Notes: generated by a model not told the origin, from the sequence alone. 64,000 nucleotides of DNA from Scytonema sp045865695 (GCF_045865695.1 NZ_BAACAP010000231.1:43276-107275); one strand, 5' to 3'; positions 1-8,367 are shown, counted from the first letter of the stretch. Made by a program: numbers and translations.

Positions 1-1145
1 TCGAATGTCGGTTTCATGCCATAATAGTTGAGGACTTCCAAATCATTTTCAAAAGTCCTTAGCAGCCGCTTGCGTTCTTCCCTCTGTCTGCAAGCAACAG
101 AGATTTTCTCTTCGCCGTAAGCTACGCGCAGTAAGGTAGGAACTGTGATGCGTTGTTCTTTCCCCATTTTGGTTTTAAACAACAGCCATAACATTAGTCG
201 CGCTGTACCTTCATGTTGCTGCCAAATACTCATGACTGTGGTTAACAAAGATTTGGGCAAGCTGCCATATTGATAAAATGCAGTTCTTTCCTTACAACCT
301 TGTTTATTTAGGAAATATTGAGACCAGATACCTGCTCTTACTTTAAAAGTTAACCCAGTTAAATATTTACACCCAATATTATCATCTTGAAAGTGATGTT
401 GAATGTCTATCAAATGCCACAATCGGCTGTCTTCTACAGAAAACCCCTTAATATAACCTTGTTGAGGCCAATTAATGGAAACAATCAGCGAACAAGCCTG
501 TTGTACCAAATTTTTCATCAGTGCTAGCTTAGCGGCTTTACTCAAGTCTTTGCGCTTCTCCATCCCCAAATATTTCTCAATTTGGCGCTCATCAATGGTA
601 AATTCTTGTTCCCAAGGCTTATCTAAAGCCGTTATGTGAGCGGCAAAAATCAAGTTAATACAAGCTGCTCTAATATCAAAATTCTCTATTGCCTCTAACT
701 CAGTCAATAGTTCACCCTTGTTACGCGGTTCAGAAATATGAAAAGAGATTTCTCCCTTTCCTTGGTTAACTTGTCGGGAGTGACACACTTTTTGAAATTC
801 ATCAATGCTCCAAGGTAGTGAAGTTCTTTGAGAGAGAACATTACAAGCTTCCCATATGACAAGTGATGATGCAAATGGATTGGTCTTACCGTTAGCAAAT
901 AAATCGGGGCTAGTGACTTCTCTCACGTCAATTTTGCATCGCCCTCTTTTTGCCTGTAAGGGAATTGGCGATTGTGTTGGACAAACAATTGCACATTGAG
1001 GTTCTGCATAATAACCTTTGCAATTGTTACAAAGGCTAGGATCGATCCAGTATTCATCGTTCTCTAGTTTGATAGCACCAGTAGGACATTGGGGACGGCA
1101 ATTGTCACATCCAACGCAACTGTTGTTAGGAATTGTATAAGGCAT
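1..1145 (-). CDS. patB: PatB/CnfR-type ferredoxin-domain transcription factor (3' end outside window)
   Basis: The frame is open from ATG at 1145 to the left edge, so about 381 N-terminal residues are visible and the C-terminus is missing. The N-terminus begins MPYTIPNNSCVGCDNC and carries a CxxCxxCxxxCP cluster (C10, C13, C16, C20). A second Cys group follows (LCNNCKGYYAEPQCAIVCP). This is a bacterial-type two [4Fe-4S] ferredoxin module, followed by a long helical region. In Anabaena, PatB (also called CnfR) joins such a module to a C-terminal helix-turn-helix and activates nif genes in heterocysts. The HTH would lie outside this window. The divergent fdxB and cox genes match the known Anabaena neighbourhood, which makes the call strong. 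Its promoter shares the 1146-2120 gap with fdxB. Confidence 0.86.
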   Translation of the reverse strand, partial: MPYTIPNNSCVGCDNCRPQCPTGAIKLENDEYWIDPSLCNNCKGYYAEPQCAIVCPTQSPIPLQAKRGRCKIDVREVTSPDLFANGKTNPFASSLVIWEACNVLSQRTSLPWSIDEFQKVCHSRQVNQGKGEISFHISEPRNKGELLTELEAIENFDIRAACINLIFAAHITALDKPWEQEFTIDERQIEKYLGMEKRKDLSKAAKLALMKNLVQQACSLIVSINWPQQGYIKGFSVEDSRLWHLIDIQHHFQDDNIGCKYLTGLTFKVRAGIWSQYFLNKQGCKERTAFYQYGSLPKSLLTTVMSIWQQHEGTARLMLWLLFKTKMGKEQRITVPTLLRVAYGEEKISVACRQREERKRLLRTFENDLEVLNYYGMKPTF

Positions 1146-1566
1146 ATGGCTTCTTCCCACTCTAATCGTTGAGATGTTTGGCTCAAGTCTCCCCTAGATG
1201 TGTCTTTTCCCTGCTCCACTCTTCACCACATTATTTAAATGGATTTTTATTGTACTCATTACTCACATCTCGATCGGGACAATACATCCAATTGGAAGCT
1301 ATTTAAGGTTTTTAACCAGAGCCTGTTTTTTGAGTTTCCTACTTTATAACATTTCATAAATTTTTATAAAAATGTGTTCTTAATGAGCTAAACAAGTTTT
1401 TACTGACTATATTAAGAAGTCATTGAGTAACACTTCTGAGGATTTTTACAGTAATTTTGATTAGTGTTAATCTCGAACAATAGAGACAATTTAAATCTCT
1501 CATTTTATTCAATTATTAATAATATTAATATTTTGCTACTCTCATTTATATGTTATAGGCATAACA

Positions 1567-1785
1567 TTTTGATTACTCCCTTCGGTGCCAGAAGATTACC
1601 TATAGGCGTAGGGTGGGCACTGCCCACCACAAAGGCTTTTGGTCGAGGCAAACGCATTACTCCCTTCCCGCGCTTATGATTATCTAAACAGGTAGGGTGG
1701 GCAGTGCCCACCAAAGCGCGAACGGTGGGCACTGCCCACCCTACTAAGATCGGTAATTTTAGAGCCCAAAGGGAGTAAAAAATCA
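1567..1785. repeat. Nested palindromic repeat element in the patB-fdxB gap
   Basis: The 975-bp gap between patB and fdxB (1146-2120) is AT-rich apart from this element. Three copies of the palindrome GGTGGGCASTGCCCACC lie at 1612-1628, 1696-1712 and 1724-1740. The last two form the arms of a larger perfect inverted repeat, 1692-1712 against 1724-1744 (21 bp, 11-nt loop). Outer arms ACTCCCTTCGGTGC (from about 1575) and GCCCAAAGGGAGT (to about 1777) are also roughly inverted. Related single palindromes occur at 33696 and 48398, so this is a dispersed, probably mobile or RNA-forming repeat. I saw no convincing NtcA site (GTA-N8-TAC) in the gap, though patB and fdxB promoters must lie there. Confidence 0.8.
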
Positions 1786-2120
1786 GATAGGACTGATATA
1801 GTTTTACAACAACAAAAAGAATGGATAGTTTTGTATGATTCAATACTCTTTATTCTTGTCTAGAGTCTAAAAAAGAATTTATTGCTAATAAATTTCATTA
1901 TGTTTAAGGTTGGTGCAAGCACTACTACTAGTTTGTAGTTTGCTTATTTAGCTTTGTAGTTTTAAAAAAATTGCATTTAAATCAAAAAAATAAAATTTTG
2001 TAAGTCAGAAAACTTTAATGAAATTCGATATTGTTGAAAGAAGTTAAGAATGCAAAATAACCCTATGTTAGGATGAACGAAAGAGTAACATTTGTAGATA
2101 TACTGACAAAAGGCAAAATC

Positions 2121-2414
2121 ATGGCAACAGTAACGGGATTAACATTTGGTGGTAAAACTTGGACACCTAAATTTGTTGAAGCAATCGACCAAGACAAATG
2201 CATTGGTTGCGGTAGATGTTTTAAAATTTGCGGACACAATGTACTGCTTTTAAAAGCAATGAATGAAGAAGGAGAATTTGTAGAAGATGAAGACGATGAT
2301 GAAATTGAAAAGAAGGTTATGACGATCGCTAACAGAGACAATTGTATTGGTTGTGAAGCGTGTGCCAAAATTTGCTCCAAAAATTGCTACACTCATACTG
2401 CTTTAAATAACTAA
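2121..2414 (+). CDS. fdxB: Nif-specific ferredoxin III, 2[4Fe-4S] (FdxB)
   Basis: This 97-residue protein has two ferredoxin clusters. One is CIGCGRCFKICG (near residue 28) and the other is CIGCEACAKICSKNC (near residue 75). They are separated by an acidic insert (EDEDDDEIEKK). The size and acidic insert fit the nif-type ferredoxin III family, which supplies electrons in nitrogen-fixing cells. The start at 2121 (MATVTGLTFGG) is chosen over an in-frame ATG at 2073 because family members begin at this point. The gene sits between divergent patB and the cox operon, as in Anabaena. Expression in heterocysts under PatB is expected from the family and is not shown here. Confidence 0.85.
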   Translation: MATVTGLTFGGKTWTPKFVEAIDQDKCIGCGRCFKICGHNVLLLKAMNEEGEFVEDEDDDEIEKKVMTIANRDNCIGCEACAKICSKNCYTHTALNN

Positions 2415-2808
2415 ATATAAAGGATAAAGTATAAAAATGATATTTGTATTTTTAACTTCAATTTCATACTTTATACTTTATCCTTTATTTTTAACACGGA
2501 CTTATAAAAAAGTTCGGAGTAAACAAAAATATAGATTGCGAGATGTATATTATGAACATCTTAAACCTTGCTACCAATAGCCTAATCAATTGTTAAGAAT
2601 AAAGCAATTTTGTCTACTAATGGTTAATCTTAAATAAGAAGACTTTATCGCTGTAAAATCCAGAGATAGTCTCAATGATAGTAGTTAGTAGGTGTCTAAC
2701 TTAACAACTAACCAATAATGATGACAGGCGAGACGCCTATCCTACACACCTAACAACTAACTACTAACCCCCAACCCTTAACCCGTTCTTTGTAAAGAGC
2801 AGGCATTT
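2415..2808. other. 394-bp fdxB-coxB gap with a repeat copy
   Basis: An imperfect inverted repeat of the kind seen in terminators follows fdxB: TATAAAGGATAAAGTATAAA near 2416-2435 against TATACTTTATCCTTTATTTT near 2472-2491. A 29-bp element containing AGGCGAGACGCCT lies at 2714-2742, inside heptamer-type AACTAAC repeats that run up to coxB. The same element recurs at 3881-3909. The coxB promoter must lie here, but no single promoter stands out. Confidence 0.6.
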
Positions 2809-3804
2809 ATGCAACAAATTCCTGTTTCACTATTAACCCTAGTTGCTGGAATGGTCGTCACTCTTTTCAGCATTTGGGTTGGACAAAACCACACTTTATT
2901 ACCAGTACAAGCATCACAGCAAGCGCCTCTGGTAGATGGTTTTTTTAATATTATGGTCTCCATTGCTACTGCTTTGTTTATTCTAGTAGAAGGTACCATT
3001 TTACTTTTCCTAGTTAAATTTCGTCACCGTCCCGGAGACAATACAGATGGCGTACATGTAGAAGGAAACCTTCCCTTAGAAGTTTTTTGGACCGCAATTC
3101 CATCGATTGTCGTTATTTGTCTGGGAATCTACAGTGTTGATATTTATCAACAGATGGGAGGGTTTTCAGCAGGACATCATTCTCCATCTCATGTAGCTCA
3201 AGTGTCAGGAAGTGCGATCGCTGCTACCTTAGATGATGCGTTATTAAGTCCATCAGAAACGTCAACAACTTCCTCTGTAGAGCCAAAATATGGCTTTGGA
3301 GCAACTCCACAAAAACAAAATAACCTAGCTGACTTGGTTGTTAACGTTACAGGTATGCAATTTGCTTGGGTATTTAACTACCCTGAAAGTGGCGTAAGTG
3401 CAGGAGAATTACACGTTCCTGTTGGTACAGATGTACGACTCAACATCTCTGCAACTGATGTGATTCACTCTTTTTGGGTTCCACAATTTCGTTTAAAGCA
3501 AGATGCAATTCCCGGTATCCCTACCGAGTTAAGATTTGTAGCTACCAAACCAGGTACATATCCTATAGTTTGTACTGAATTGTGCGGTGGCTACCACGGT
3601 TCAATGCGATCTTCTGTTGTTGTTCACAACTCCAAAGAAGAGTTTGACAGCTGGTTGGAAGAAAACCTCGTTGCTCAAAAGCAACAATTGCAAGAAGCTG
3701 TTGCAGTTAAACCTGCAGATTTATCAACATCCGAGTTTCTCGCGCCTTATATTCGCGACATGGGAATTCAAGGCGCAACTCTCAAGTCATTGGTTGGTAG
3801 TTAG
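2809..3804 (+). CDS. coxB: Cytochrome c oxidase subunit II (heterocyst-type cox2 cluster)
   Basis: This 331-aa membrane protein has two N-terminal transmembrane segments (about residues 5-25 and 45-70), followed by a cupredoxin domain on the outer face. The binuclear CuA site is complete: C255, E257, C259, H263 and M266 in CTELCGGYHGSM, with the upstream His in VIHSFWVPQF. It accepts electrons from cytochrome c6 or plastocyanin and passes them to CoxA. A Ser/Gly-rich insert (about residues 120-165) separates the membrane part from the CuA domain. It is the first gene of coxBAC. Next to patB and fdxB, it corresponds to the oxidase that lowers oxygen in heterocysts. Confidence 0.93.
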   Translation: MQQIPVSLLTLVAGMVVTLFSIWVGQNHTLLPVQASQQAPLVDGFFNIMVSIATALFILVEGTILLFLVKFRHRPGDNTDGVHVEGNLPLEVFWTAIPSIVVICLGIYSVDIYQQMGGFSAGHHSPSHVAQVSGSAIAATLDDALLSPSETSTTSSVEPKYGFGATPQKQNNLADLVVNVTGMQFAWVFNYPESGVSAGELHVPVGTDVRLNISATDVIHSFWVPQFRLKQDAIPGIPTELRFVATKPGTYPIVCTELCGGYHGSMRSSVVVHNSKEEFDSWLEENLVAQKQQLQEAVAVKPADLSTSEFLAPYIRDMGIQGATLKSLVGS

Positions 3805-3880
3805 TAGGGGCGCGGCGGCCTTGCGCCCGTATAGTAGTTGGTCGTTAGTAGTTGGTAGAAAATTCAACTAACCACTAACT

Positions 3881-3909
3881 AATAATGATGACAGGCGAGA
3901 CGCCTATCC
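3881..3909. repeat. Second copy of the 29-bp AGGCGAGACGCCT repeat
   Basis: This 29-bp stretch is identical to 2714-2742, and both copies are followed by CACAC and AACTAACAACTAAC heptamers. The two copies bracket coxB and each lies just upstream of a cox start codon. The core can fold as AGGCG-AGA-CGCCT. It is probably a dispersed cyanobacterial repeat. A role in mRNA processing of the cox transcript is possible but unproven. Confidence 0.85.
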
Positions 3910-3947
3910 CACACAACTAACAACTAACCATTAACAGAGGAAAAAAC

Positions 3948-5651
3948 ATGACCCAAGTAGGACTTCCACGCAACACTCCACCAGAAAAGAATCAAGGTGA
4001 AATTCAAGTAGCCGCACATCAAACCCACTCCTCGCATCCTCCAGCCTGGAAATGGTATGACTACTTCACCTTTAATACCGATCACAAGGTGATTGGTATC
4101 CAATATCTGGTAACAGCATTTTTGTTTTACCTTGTTGGTGGACTGATGGCTGTTGCTATGCGTGCTGAATTGGCAACCCCAGATTCAGATTTGCTTGACC
4201 CTAACTTGTATAACGCTTTCATGACTAATCACGGGACGATCATGATTTTCTTATGGATCGTACCTAGTGCTATTGGTGGATTTGGGAACTATTTAGTGCC
4301 ATTGATGATTGGTGCTAGAGATATGGCTTTCCCAAAACTGAATGCGATCGCCTTTTGGTTAAACCCACCTGCAGGATTGTTAATACTTGCTAGTTTCTTG
4401 TTTGGTGGTTCGCAATCTGGTTGGACAGCTTACCCTCCTTTAAGCTTGGTTACTGCCAACGCCGCTCAAACCCTGTGGATACTTGCCATCGTTTTGGTTG
4501 GAACTTCCTCAATTTTGGGATCGCTAAACTTTGTCATCACCATTTGGAAGATGAAAATTCCTAGCATGAAATGGGATCAACTCCCTCTATTCTGCTGGGC
4601 GATTATGGCAACCTCAGTCTTGGCGCTTGTTTCTACTCCAGTCTTAGCCGCAGGTTTAATACTGCTGTTGTTCGATCTTAACTTTGGCACATCCTTCTTT
4701 AAACCAGATGCAGGTGGTAACGTCGTTATTTACCAGCACTTGTTTTGGTTCTACTCCCACCCGGCAGTTTATTTGATGATTCTGCCTATCTTCGGCATTA
4801 TGTCCGAAGTCATCCCGGTTCATGCTCGCAAGCACATTTTTGGATATAAAGCGATCGCTTATTCAAGTTTGGCAATTTGCGTTGTCGGTTTGGTCGTCTG
4901 GGTACACCATATGTTCACCAGTGGTACACCCGGTTGGATGCGGATGTTCTTCACAATCTCCACCCTAATCGTTGCCGTTCCTACTGGCGTCAAGATTTTT
5001 GGCTGGGTTGCTACCCTTTGGGGAGGCAAAATTCGCTTCACATCAGCCATGCTTTTCGCCCTTGGCTTGCTATCCATGTTTGTTATGGGTGGATTGAGTG
5101 GTGTGACCATGGGAACTGCTCCCTTTGACACTCACGTTCACGATACGTACTACGTCGTAGCGCACTTCCACTACGTCTTATTTGGTGGTTCTGTATTTGG
5201 TATTTATGCTGGCATCTATCATTGGTTCCCCAAAATGACGGGACGGATGCTAAACGAACCTTTAGGTCGCATTCACTTTATCCTCACCTTTATTGGCACT
5301 AACTTGACCTTCCTACCCATGCATGAATTGGGTTTGCAAGGAATGCCTCGAAGAGTTGCGATGTACGACCCGCAATTTATCTCGCTTAACCAGATTTGTA
5401 CTTACGGTTCATACATCCTAGCGCTATCGGTAATTCCATTCACCCTCAATATCATTTGGAGTTGGATTGCTGGAAGAAAGGCTAATGATAATCCTTGGAA
5501 TGCATTGACCTTAGAATGGACAACCAGTTCGCCACCCCTAGTTGAAAATTGGGAAGTTCTGCCCGTTCTCACACACGGTCCCTACGATTACGGCTTGGAT
5601 AGCCACAATGCTGCTCCATCCACTAATGAAAAGGTTGTTCCAGCACAGTAG
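3948..5651 (+). CDS. coxA: Cytochrome c oxidase subunit I
   Basis: This 567-aa heme-copper oxidase core subunit has about 12 transmembrane helices. The ligands are visible. H95 (TNHGT) and H408 bind the low-spin heme, H406 (AHFHY) binds the high-spin heme, and H271, H320 and H321 bind CuB. Y275 forms the His-Tyr cross-link pair in YSHPAVY. K349 in VPTGVK marks the K proton channel. Helix VI has Y269-S270 where A1-type enzymes carry the proton-channel glutamate (GHPEVY), so this looks like an A2-type oxidase. A GAGG ribosome site precedes the ATG (AGAGGAAAAAAC). It lies in an operon with coxB and coxC and would reduce oxygen to protect nitrogenase in heterocysts (inferred from context). Confidence 0.95.
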   Translation: MTQVGLPRNTPPEKNQGEIQVAAHQTHSSHPPAWKWYDYFTFNTDHKVIGIQYLVTAFLFYLVGGLMAVAMRAELATPDSDLLDPNLYNAFMTNHGTIMIFLWIVPSAIGGFGNYLVPLMIGARDMAFPKLNAIAFWLNPPAGLLILASFLFGGSQSGWTAYPPLSLVTANAAQTLWILAIVLVGTSSILGSLNFVITIWKMKIPSMKWDQLPLFCWAIMATSVLALVSTPVLAAGLILLLFDLNFGTSFFKPDAGGNVVIYQHLFWFYSHPAVYLMILPIFGIMSEVIPVHARKHIFGYKAIAYSSLAICVVGLVVWVHHMFTSGTPGWMRMFFTISTLIVAVPTGVKIFGWVATLWGGKIRFTSAMLFALGLLSMFVMGGLSGVTMGTAPFDTHVHDTYYVVAHFHYVLFGGSVFGIYAGIYHWFPKMTGRMLNEPLGRIHFILTFIGTNLTFLPMHELGLQGMPRRVAMYDPQFISLNQICTYGSYILALSVIPFTLNIIWSWIAGRKANDNPWNALTLEWTTSSPPLVENWEVLPVLTHGPYDYGLDSHNAAPSTNEKVVPAQ

Positions 5652-5664
5652 TTTCTTGTTATCT

Positions 5665-5689
5665 CGTTCCCAGGCTCAGCCTGGGAACG
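5665..5689. repeat. Perfect hairpin in the coxA-coxC gap
   Basis: CGTTCCCAGGCT and AGCCTGGGAACG form a 12-bp perfect stem around a single C. A second small palindrome, GAGGCTCCGCCTC, follows at about 5699. Placed between two genes that should be co-transcribed, it is more likely an mRNA-stabilising or repeat-derived structure than a full terminator, since no U-run follows. Confidence 0.8.
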
Positions 5690-5733
5690 CCTACCTTGAG
5701 GCTCCGCCTCCAATATTGAACTAGAGATTTATT

Positions 5734-6351
5734 ATGGAAGCAGCAAAACATATCAATAACCCTATTGCTCTAGAAACAACAAACGTACATCATCACGAAG
5801 AACACCCAGATTTACGTGTATTAGGGCTATCAGCATTCCTAGTTTCCGAATCTTTGATGTTTGGTGGTTTTTTCGCCACTTATCTCTTCTTTCGAGGTAG
5901 TGCTGATGTTTGGCCTCCACAGGGAACAGAAGTAGAGCTATTGTTACCTGCAATTAATACCATTATTCTGGTATCAAGTAGCTTTGTCATTCACTTAGGT
6001 GATGTTGCCATCAAGAAAAACGATGTCCAAGGAATGCAAAAGTGGTACAAAATCACTGCACTCATGGGCGCAATTTTCTTACTCGGTCAAATCGTTGAGT
6101 ATTTAACTCTGGGATATGGTCTAACAACCAATATCTTTTCTAACTGTTTTTACTTAATGACTGGATTCCACGGGTTACACGTTTTTGTAGGACTGTTACT
6201 CATTTTAGGCGTGTTATGGCGCTCCCGGCGTCCCGGTCACTATTCTGCCACCAAACACATTGGTATTGAAATGGCAGAAATTTACTGGCACTTTGTGGAC
6301 ATTATTTGGATTATTCTTTTCACCCTACTGTACATTCTGACACAGTTTTAA
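5734..6351 (+). CDS. coxC: Cytochrome c oxidase subunit III
   Basis: This 205-aa protein has five predicted transmembrane helices, typical of short bacterial subunit III. The first is LGLSAFLVSESLMFGGFFATY, and the last is the WHFVDIIWIILFTLLYI helix. The WHFVDIIW motif and the GFHGLHVFVGL segment are family hallmarks. A His-rich N-terminus (VHHHEEHPDLR) precedes the first helix. It closes the coxBAC operon and is separated from coxA by 82 bp containing a hairpin. Subunit III stabilises the core and helps keep proton uptake going. Confidence 0.94.
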   Translation: MEAAKHINNPIALETTNVHHHEEHPDLRVLGLSAFLVSESLMFGGFFATYLFFRGSADVWPPQGTEVELLLPAINTIILVSSSFVIHLGDVAIKKNDVQGMQKWYKITALMGAIFLLGQIVEYLTLGYGLTTNIFSNCFYLMTGFHGLHVFVGLLLILGVLWRSRRPGHYSATKHIGIEMAEIYWHFVDIIWIILFTLLYILTQF

Positions 6352-6368
6352 ATAGGGCATTGGGCATT

Positions 6369-6421
6369 GGTTCGCCAGTTGCCTGGGCGTGGGAAACCCA
6401 CGCCCAGGCGACTGGCGAACC
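6369..6421. terminator. 25-bp stem-loop after coxC
   Basis: Arms 6369-6393 and 6397-6421 are inverted repeats with one mismatch (a G-T pair in RNA) around an AAA loop. The stem would be very stable and contains GCCTGGGCGTGGG. No clean T-run follows, so it may end transcription inefficiently or be a repeat-encoded RNA structure. The next 60 bp carry another Nostocales repeat (TTCGCGAAGCGTCTCCGTAA). Confidence 0.7.
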
Positions 6422-6547
6422 CGTTCGCGAAGCGTCTCCGTAAGGAGTTAGGGCGAACCCGAAGGGGGCATTGTGAATTGTAAATAATTTATTTCCTCTT
6501 CCCTATGCGCTATGCCCTATTCCCGATTTCCTATTCCCATAAATTTT

Positions 6548-7027
6548 ATGCCAACTGAAGCAGACAAATTTTCTTGGTTTCAAATTCCAGAAGACATCAA
6601 AAAGTTATTGATACTTGCAGCAGAAAACTGGGAAAATACTTTGGAATCTGAGAAATATATGAATCAAGCCTTAGCCAAAACTGGAGAAAATACAGATGTT
6701 TTAGTAGCCGCTTATAGATATTTTTTTTACAAAAATAATTACACAATGGCACTGCAAACAGCAACCAAAGTTATAGATAGAATTAGAGAAGTAGAATGTT
6801 TTCCTCTTGAATGGGAACAACTTAAACCAATATTAGCTAGTCGGAAAGATGATTTTAGAATCAGATTATACCTCAATGCATATACTGCTTCTGGTTTAGT
6901 TTTAGCCAAGATAGGAGAAATAGAGAAAGCTAAAGAAATTAGTGCTAGAGTAAAAGAAATAGATGGTAAGAATGAGTTTGGAGCTAGTATTTTGTATGAT
7001 ATTTTGACACGTCCTGAAGAAGACTAA
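6548..7027 (+). CDS. Small helical (TPR-like) protein downstream of cox2
   Basis: This 159-aa soluble, mostly helical protein begins MPTEADKFSWFQIPEDIKK. I prefer the ATG at 6548 to one at 6512, because the extra N-terminus (MPYSRFPIPI) is translated from the intergenic CCTATTCCC repeat. The middle (YMNQALAKTGENTDVLVAAYRYFFYKN and later TASGLVLAKIGEIEKAKEI) looks like tetratricopeptide-type helical pairs. I do not recognise a named family. Its position after coxC and before the cupin and nitrogenase-associated genes suggests a helper in heterocyst metabolism. That is context only. Confidence 0.7.
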   Translation: MPTEADKFSWFQIPEDIKKLLILAAENWENTLESEKYMNQALAKTGENTDVLVAAYRYFFYKNNYTMALQTATKVIDRIREVECFPLEWEQLKPILASRKDDFRIRLYLNAYTASGLVLAKIGEIEKAKEISARVKEIDGKNEFGASILYDILTRPEED

Positions 7028-7111
7028 TTAATTTTAAATTTTGAATTTTAGATTTTATATTATTAATCTAAAATTCAAAATCAAAAGTAACTCAATTTAT
7101 TCTTAAAAATT

Positions 7112-7723
7112 ATGAAAGGTAGGGATTGGTTTGTCACTGATGATGGACAGTATCAAGCCTGTCAATCTGTTAGATCGTGGGATTTATTAAGAGAGAATTA
7201 TCGTCTACATCGGTTTCTAACTGAAGTAGAAGATGTTCTTAATAGTGTTGAAGATGAAACTAGCCAAATTCCAGAAATTCGTATGTTGGTTAGGCGCTTA
7301 ATAGTGAACTCTTACTGGGTACAAAGTCGATATTTAGAACCTTGTACCAAAACAGGAACCTCTGTTTTACTACTGTATGATGAATTAGGTTTTCCCTTTA
7401 CCGTGCAAACTGTGACATTCGCACCGGGAACTGTGTCAACCATTCATAATCATGGAACTTGGGGCGTAGTTGCGGTATTAAAAGGAGAAGAGAGAAATAC
7501 TTTTTGGCAACGCATCTCCCACCCAGAACACAAAGACAAAATTGACAGAACTGGAGAACTGACTCTCTTTCCAGGAGATATTATTAGCTTTACTCCTGAT
7601 GCTATTCACAGTGTAGAAGCAGTTGGTGATAAACCAACTGTAACTTTTAATATTTACGGGGAAACTCGTATGCAAGAAAGATTTGAGTACGATCCAGCCA
7701 ACTTCACTGCTAAAAATTTTTAA
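7112..7723 (+). CDS. Cupin-fold protein, cysteine-dioxygenase-like
   Basis: This 203-aa protein has two cupin motifs. Motif 1 is TIHNHGTWGVVAVLKGEE (metal ligands HxH plus a following Glu) near residue 115. Motif 2 is GDIISFTPDAIHSVEA near residue 155. Spacing and the FNIYGE ending resemble the cysteine dioxygenase/PCO-type cupins, which use a mononuclear Fe with three His. The substrate cannot be read from sequence. The gene lies 84 bp after the TPR-like gene and before the ArsC-like gene, so it probably belongs to the nitrogen-fixation island. A thiol or sulfur-supply role is speculation. Confidence 0.7.
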   Translation: MKGRDWFVTDDGQYQACQSVRSWDLLRENYRLHRFLTEVEDVLNSVEDETSQIPEIRMLVRRLIVNSYWVQSRYLEPCTKTGTSVLLLYDELGFPFTVQTVTFAPGTVSTIHNHGTWGVVAVLKGEERNTFWQRISHPEHKDKIDRTGELTLFPGDIISFTPDAIHSVEAVGDKPTVTFNIYGETRMQERFEYDPANFTAKNF

Positions 7724-7727
7724 CTCA

Positions 7728-7828
7728 ATTGGTTATTTGTTAGTTGTTAATCGTTAGTTGTTAGTTGTTATTTATGACCACTAACTACTATCTACTAACC
7801 ACTAACTACTAACCACTAACCACTAACG
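7728..7828. repeat. Short tandem heptamer repeats (STRR)
   Basis: Degenerate heptamers TTAGTTG/TTAGTCG run in one direction and then AACTACTAACCACT in the other, so the tract can also fold back on itself. Heptamer tracts like this are typical of heterocystous cyanobacteria. They end just before the GGAG ribosome site of the next gene. Confidence 0.85.
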
Positions 7829-7839
7829 GAGATAACTTT

Positions 7840-8316
7840 ATGGCAAGAATCATTTTTTATGAAAAACCGGGCTGTAGAGGTAGTGTTAAGCAAAAAACTC
7901 TACTCACTGCTGCAGGTCATCAAGTTGTAGCTTACAATCTCTTAAGTGAACCTTGGACGTCTGAACGTTTGCGCTCATTTTTTGGCGATCGCCCCGTATC
8001 TGAATGGTTTAATCGTACTGCTCCACGGGTACAATCTGGTGAAGTCGTTCCTGATAAGCTAGATGCTGACAGCGCTTTGCTATTGATGCTGAAAGACCCC
8101 ATACTCATTCGTCGTCCTTTGATTGAAGTCGGCGATCGTCGTGAGGTCGGTTTTGATGTGGAACTGCTTGATGCATGGATTGGCTTAAAACCTGTAGATG
8201 AGTCTCTTAAAGAAGTGAGTGAAACTCTGATGCAACAAGACTTGCAAAATTGTGCTCATGGTCACGGACATGGACATGGCGAGCACAAACACGAACACGG
8301 TTCTTGCAAGCATTAG
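7840..8316 (+). CDS. ArsC-fold nitrogenase-associated protein with His-rich tail
   Basis: This 158-aa protein begins ARIIFYEKPGCRGSVKQK, the thioredoxin/ArsC-like start of the nitrogenase-associated (NifO-like) branch of the ArsC/Spx family. A single active-site-type Cys lies at about residue 12. The family signature continues with LLSEPWTSERLRSFFGDRPVSEWFN. The last ~25 residues are HGHGHGHGEHKHEHGSCKH, a likely metal-binding (Ni, Co or Zn) tail. A strong ribosome site (CGGAG) precedes the ATG. Members usually lie in nif regions, which agrees with the patB/fdxB/cox2 context. The biochemical role of the family is unsettled. Confidence 0.82.
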   Translation: MARIIFYEKPGCRGSVKQKTLLTAAGHQVVAYNLLSEPWTSERLRSFFGDRPVSEWFNRTAPRVQSGEVVPDKLDADSALLLMLKDPILIRRPLIEVGDRREVGFDVELLDAWIGLKPVDESLKEVSETLMQQDLQNCAHGHGHGHGEHKHEHGSCKH

Positions 8317-8333
8317 TGGTATAGATCTCTAGT

Positions 8334-8367
8334 TAGATCCCCGACTTTCCGAAAAGTCGGGGATCTA
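8334..8367. terminator. Strong hairpin after the ArsC-like gene
   Basis: A 15-bp perfect stem (TAGATCCCCGACTTT / AAAGTCGGGGATCTA) encloses a CCGA loop, 18 bp after the stop codon. It closes the nitrogen-fixation island. A classical T-run is absent, although the sequence beyond is AT-rich. Confidence 0.7.

Noticed and set aside
1464..1843. Frames of 71 and 96 codons in the patB-fdxB gap
   Set aside because: They read through the palindromic GGTGGGCAGTGCCCACC repeats and have no family resemblance.
2063..2380. 105-codon frame opposite fdxB
   Set aside because: It is the antisense shadow of the ferredoxin coding sequence; the low-complexity Ser run comes from the GAAGATGAAGACGATG acidic stretch.
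1146..2808. NtcA-type sites (GTA-N8-TAC) upstream of patB, fdxB or coxB
   Set aside because: Looked for by eye; no convincing match with a suitably placed -10 was found.
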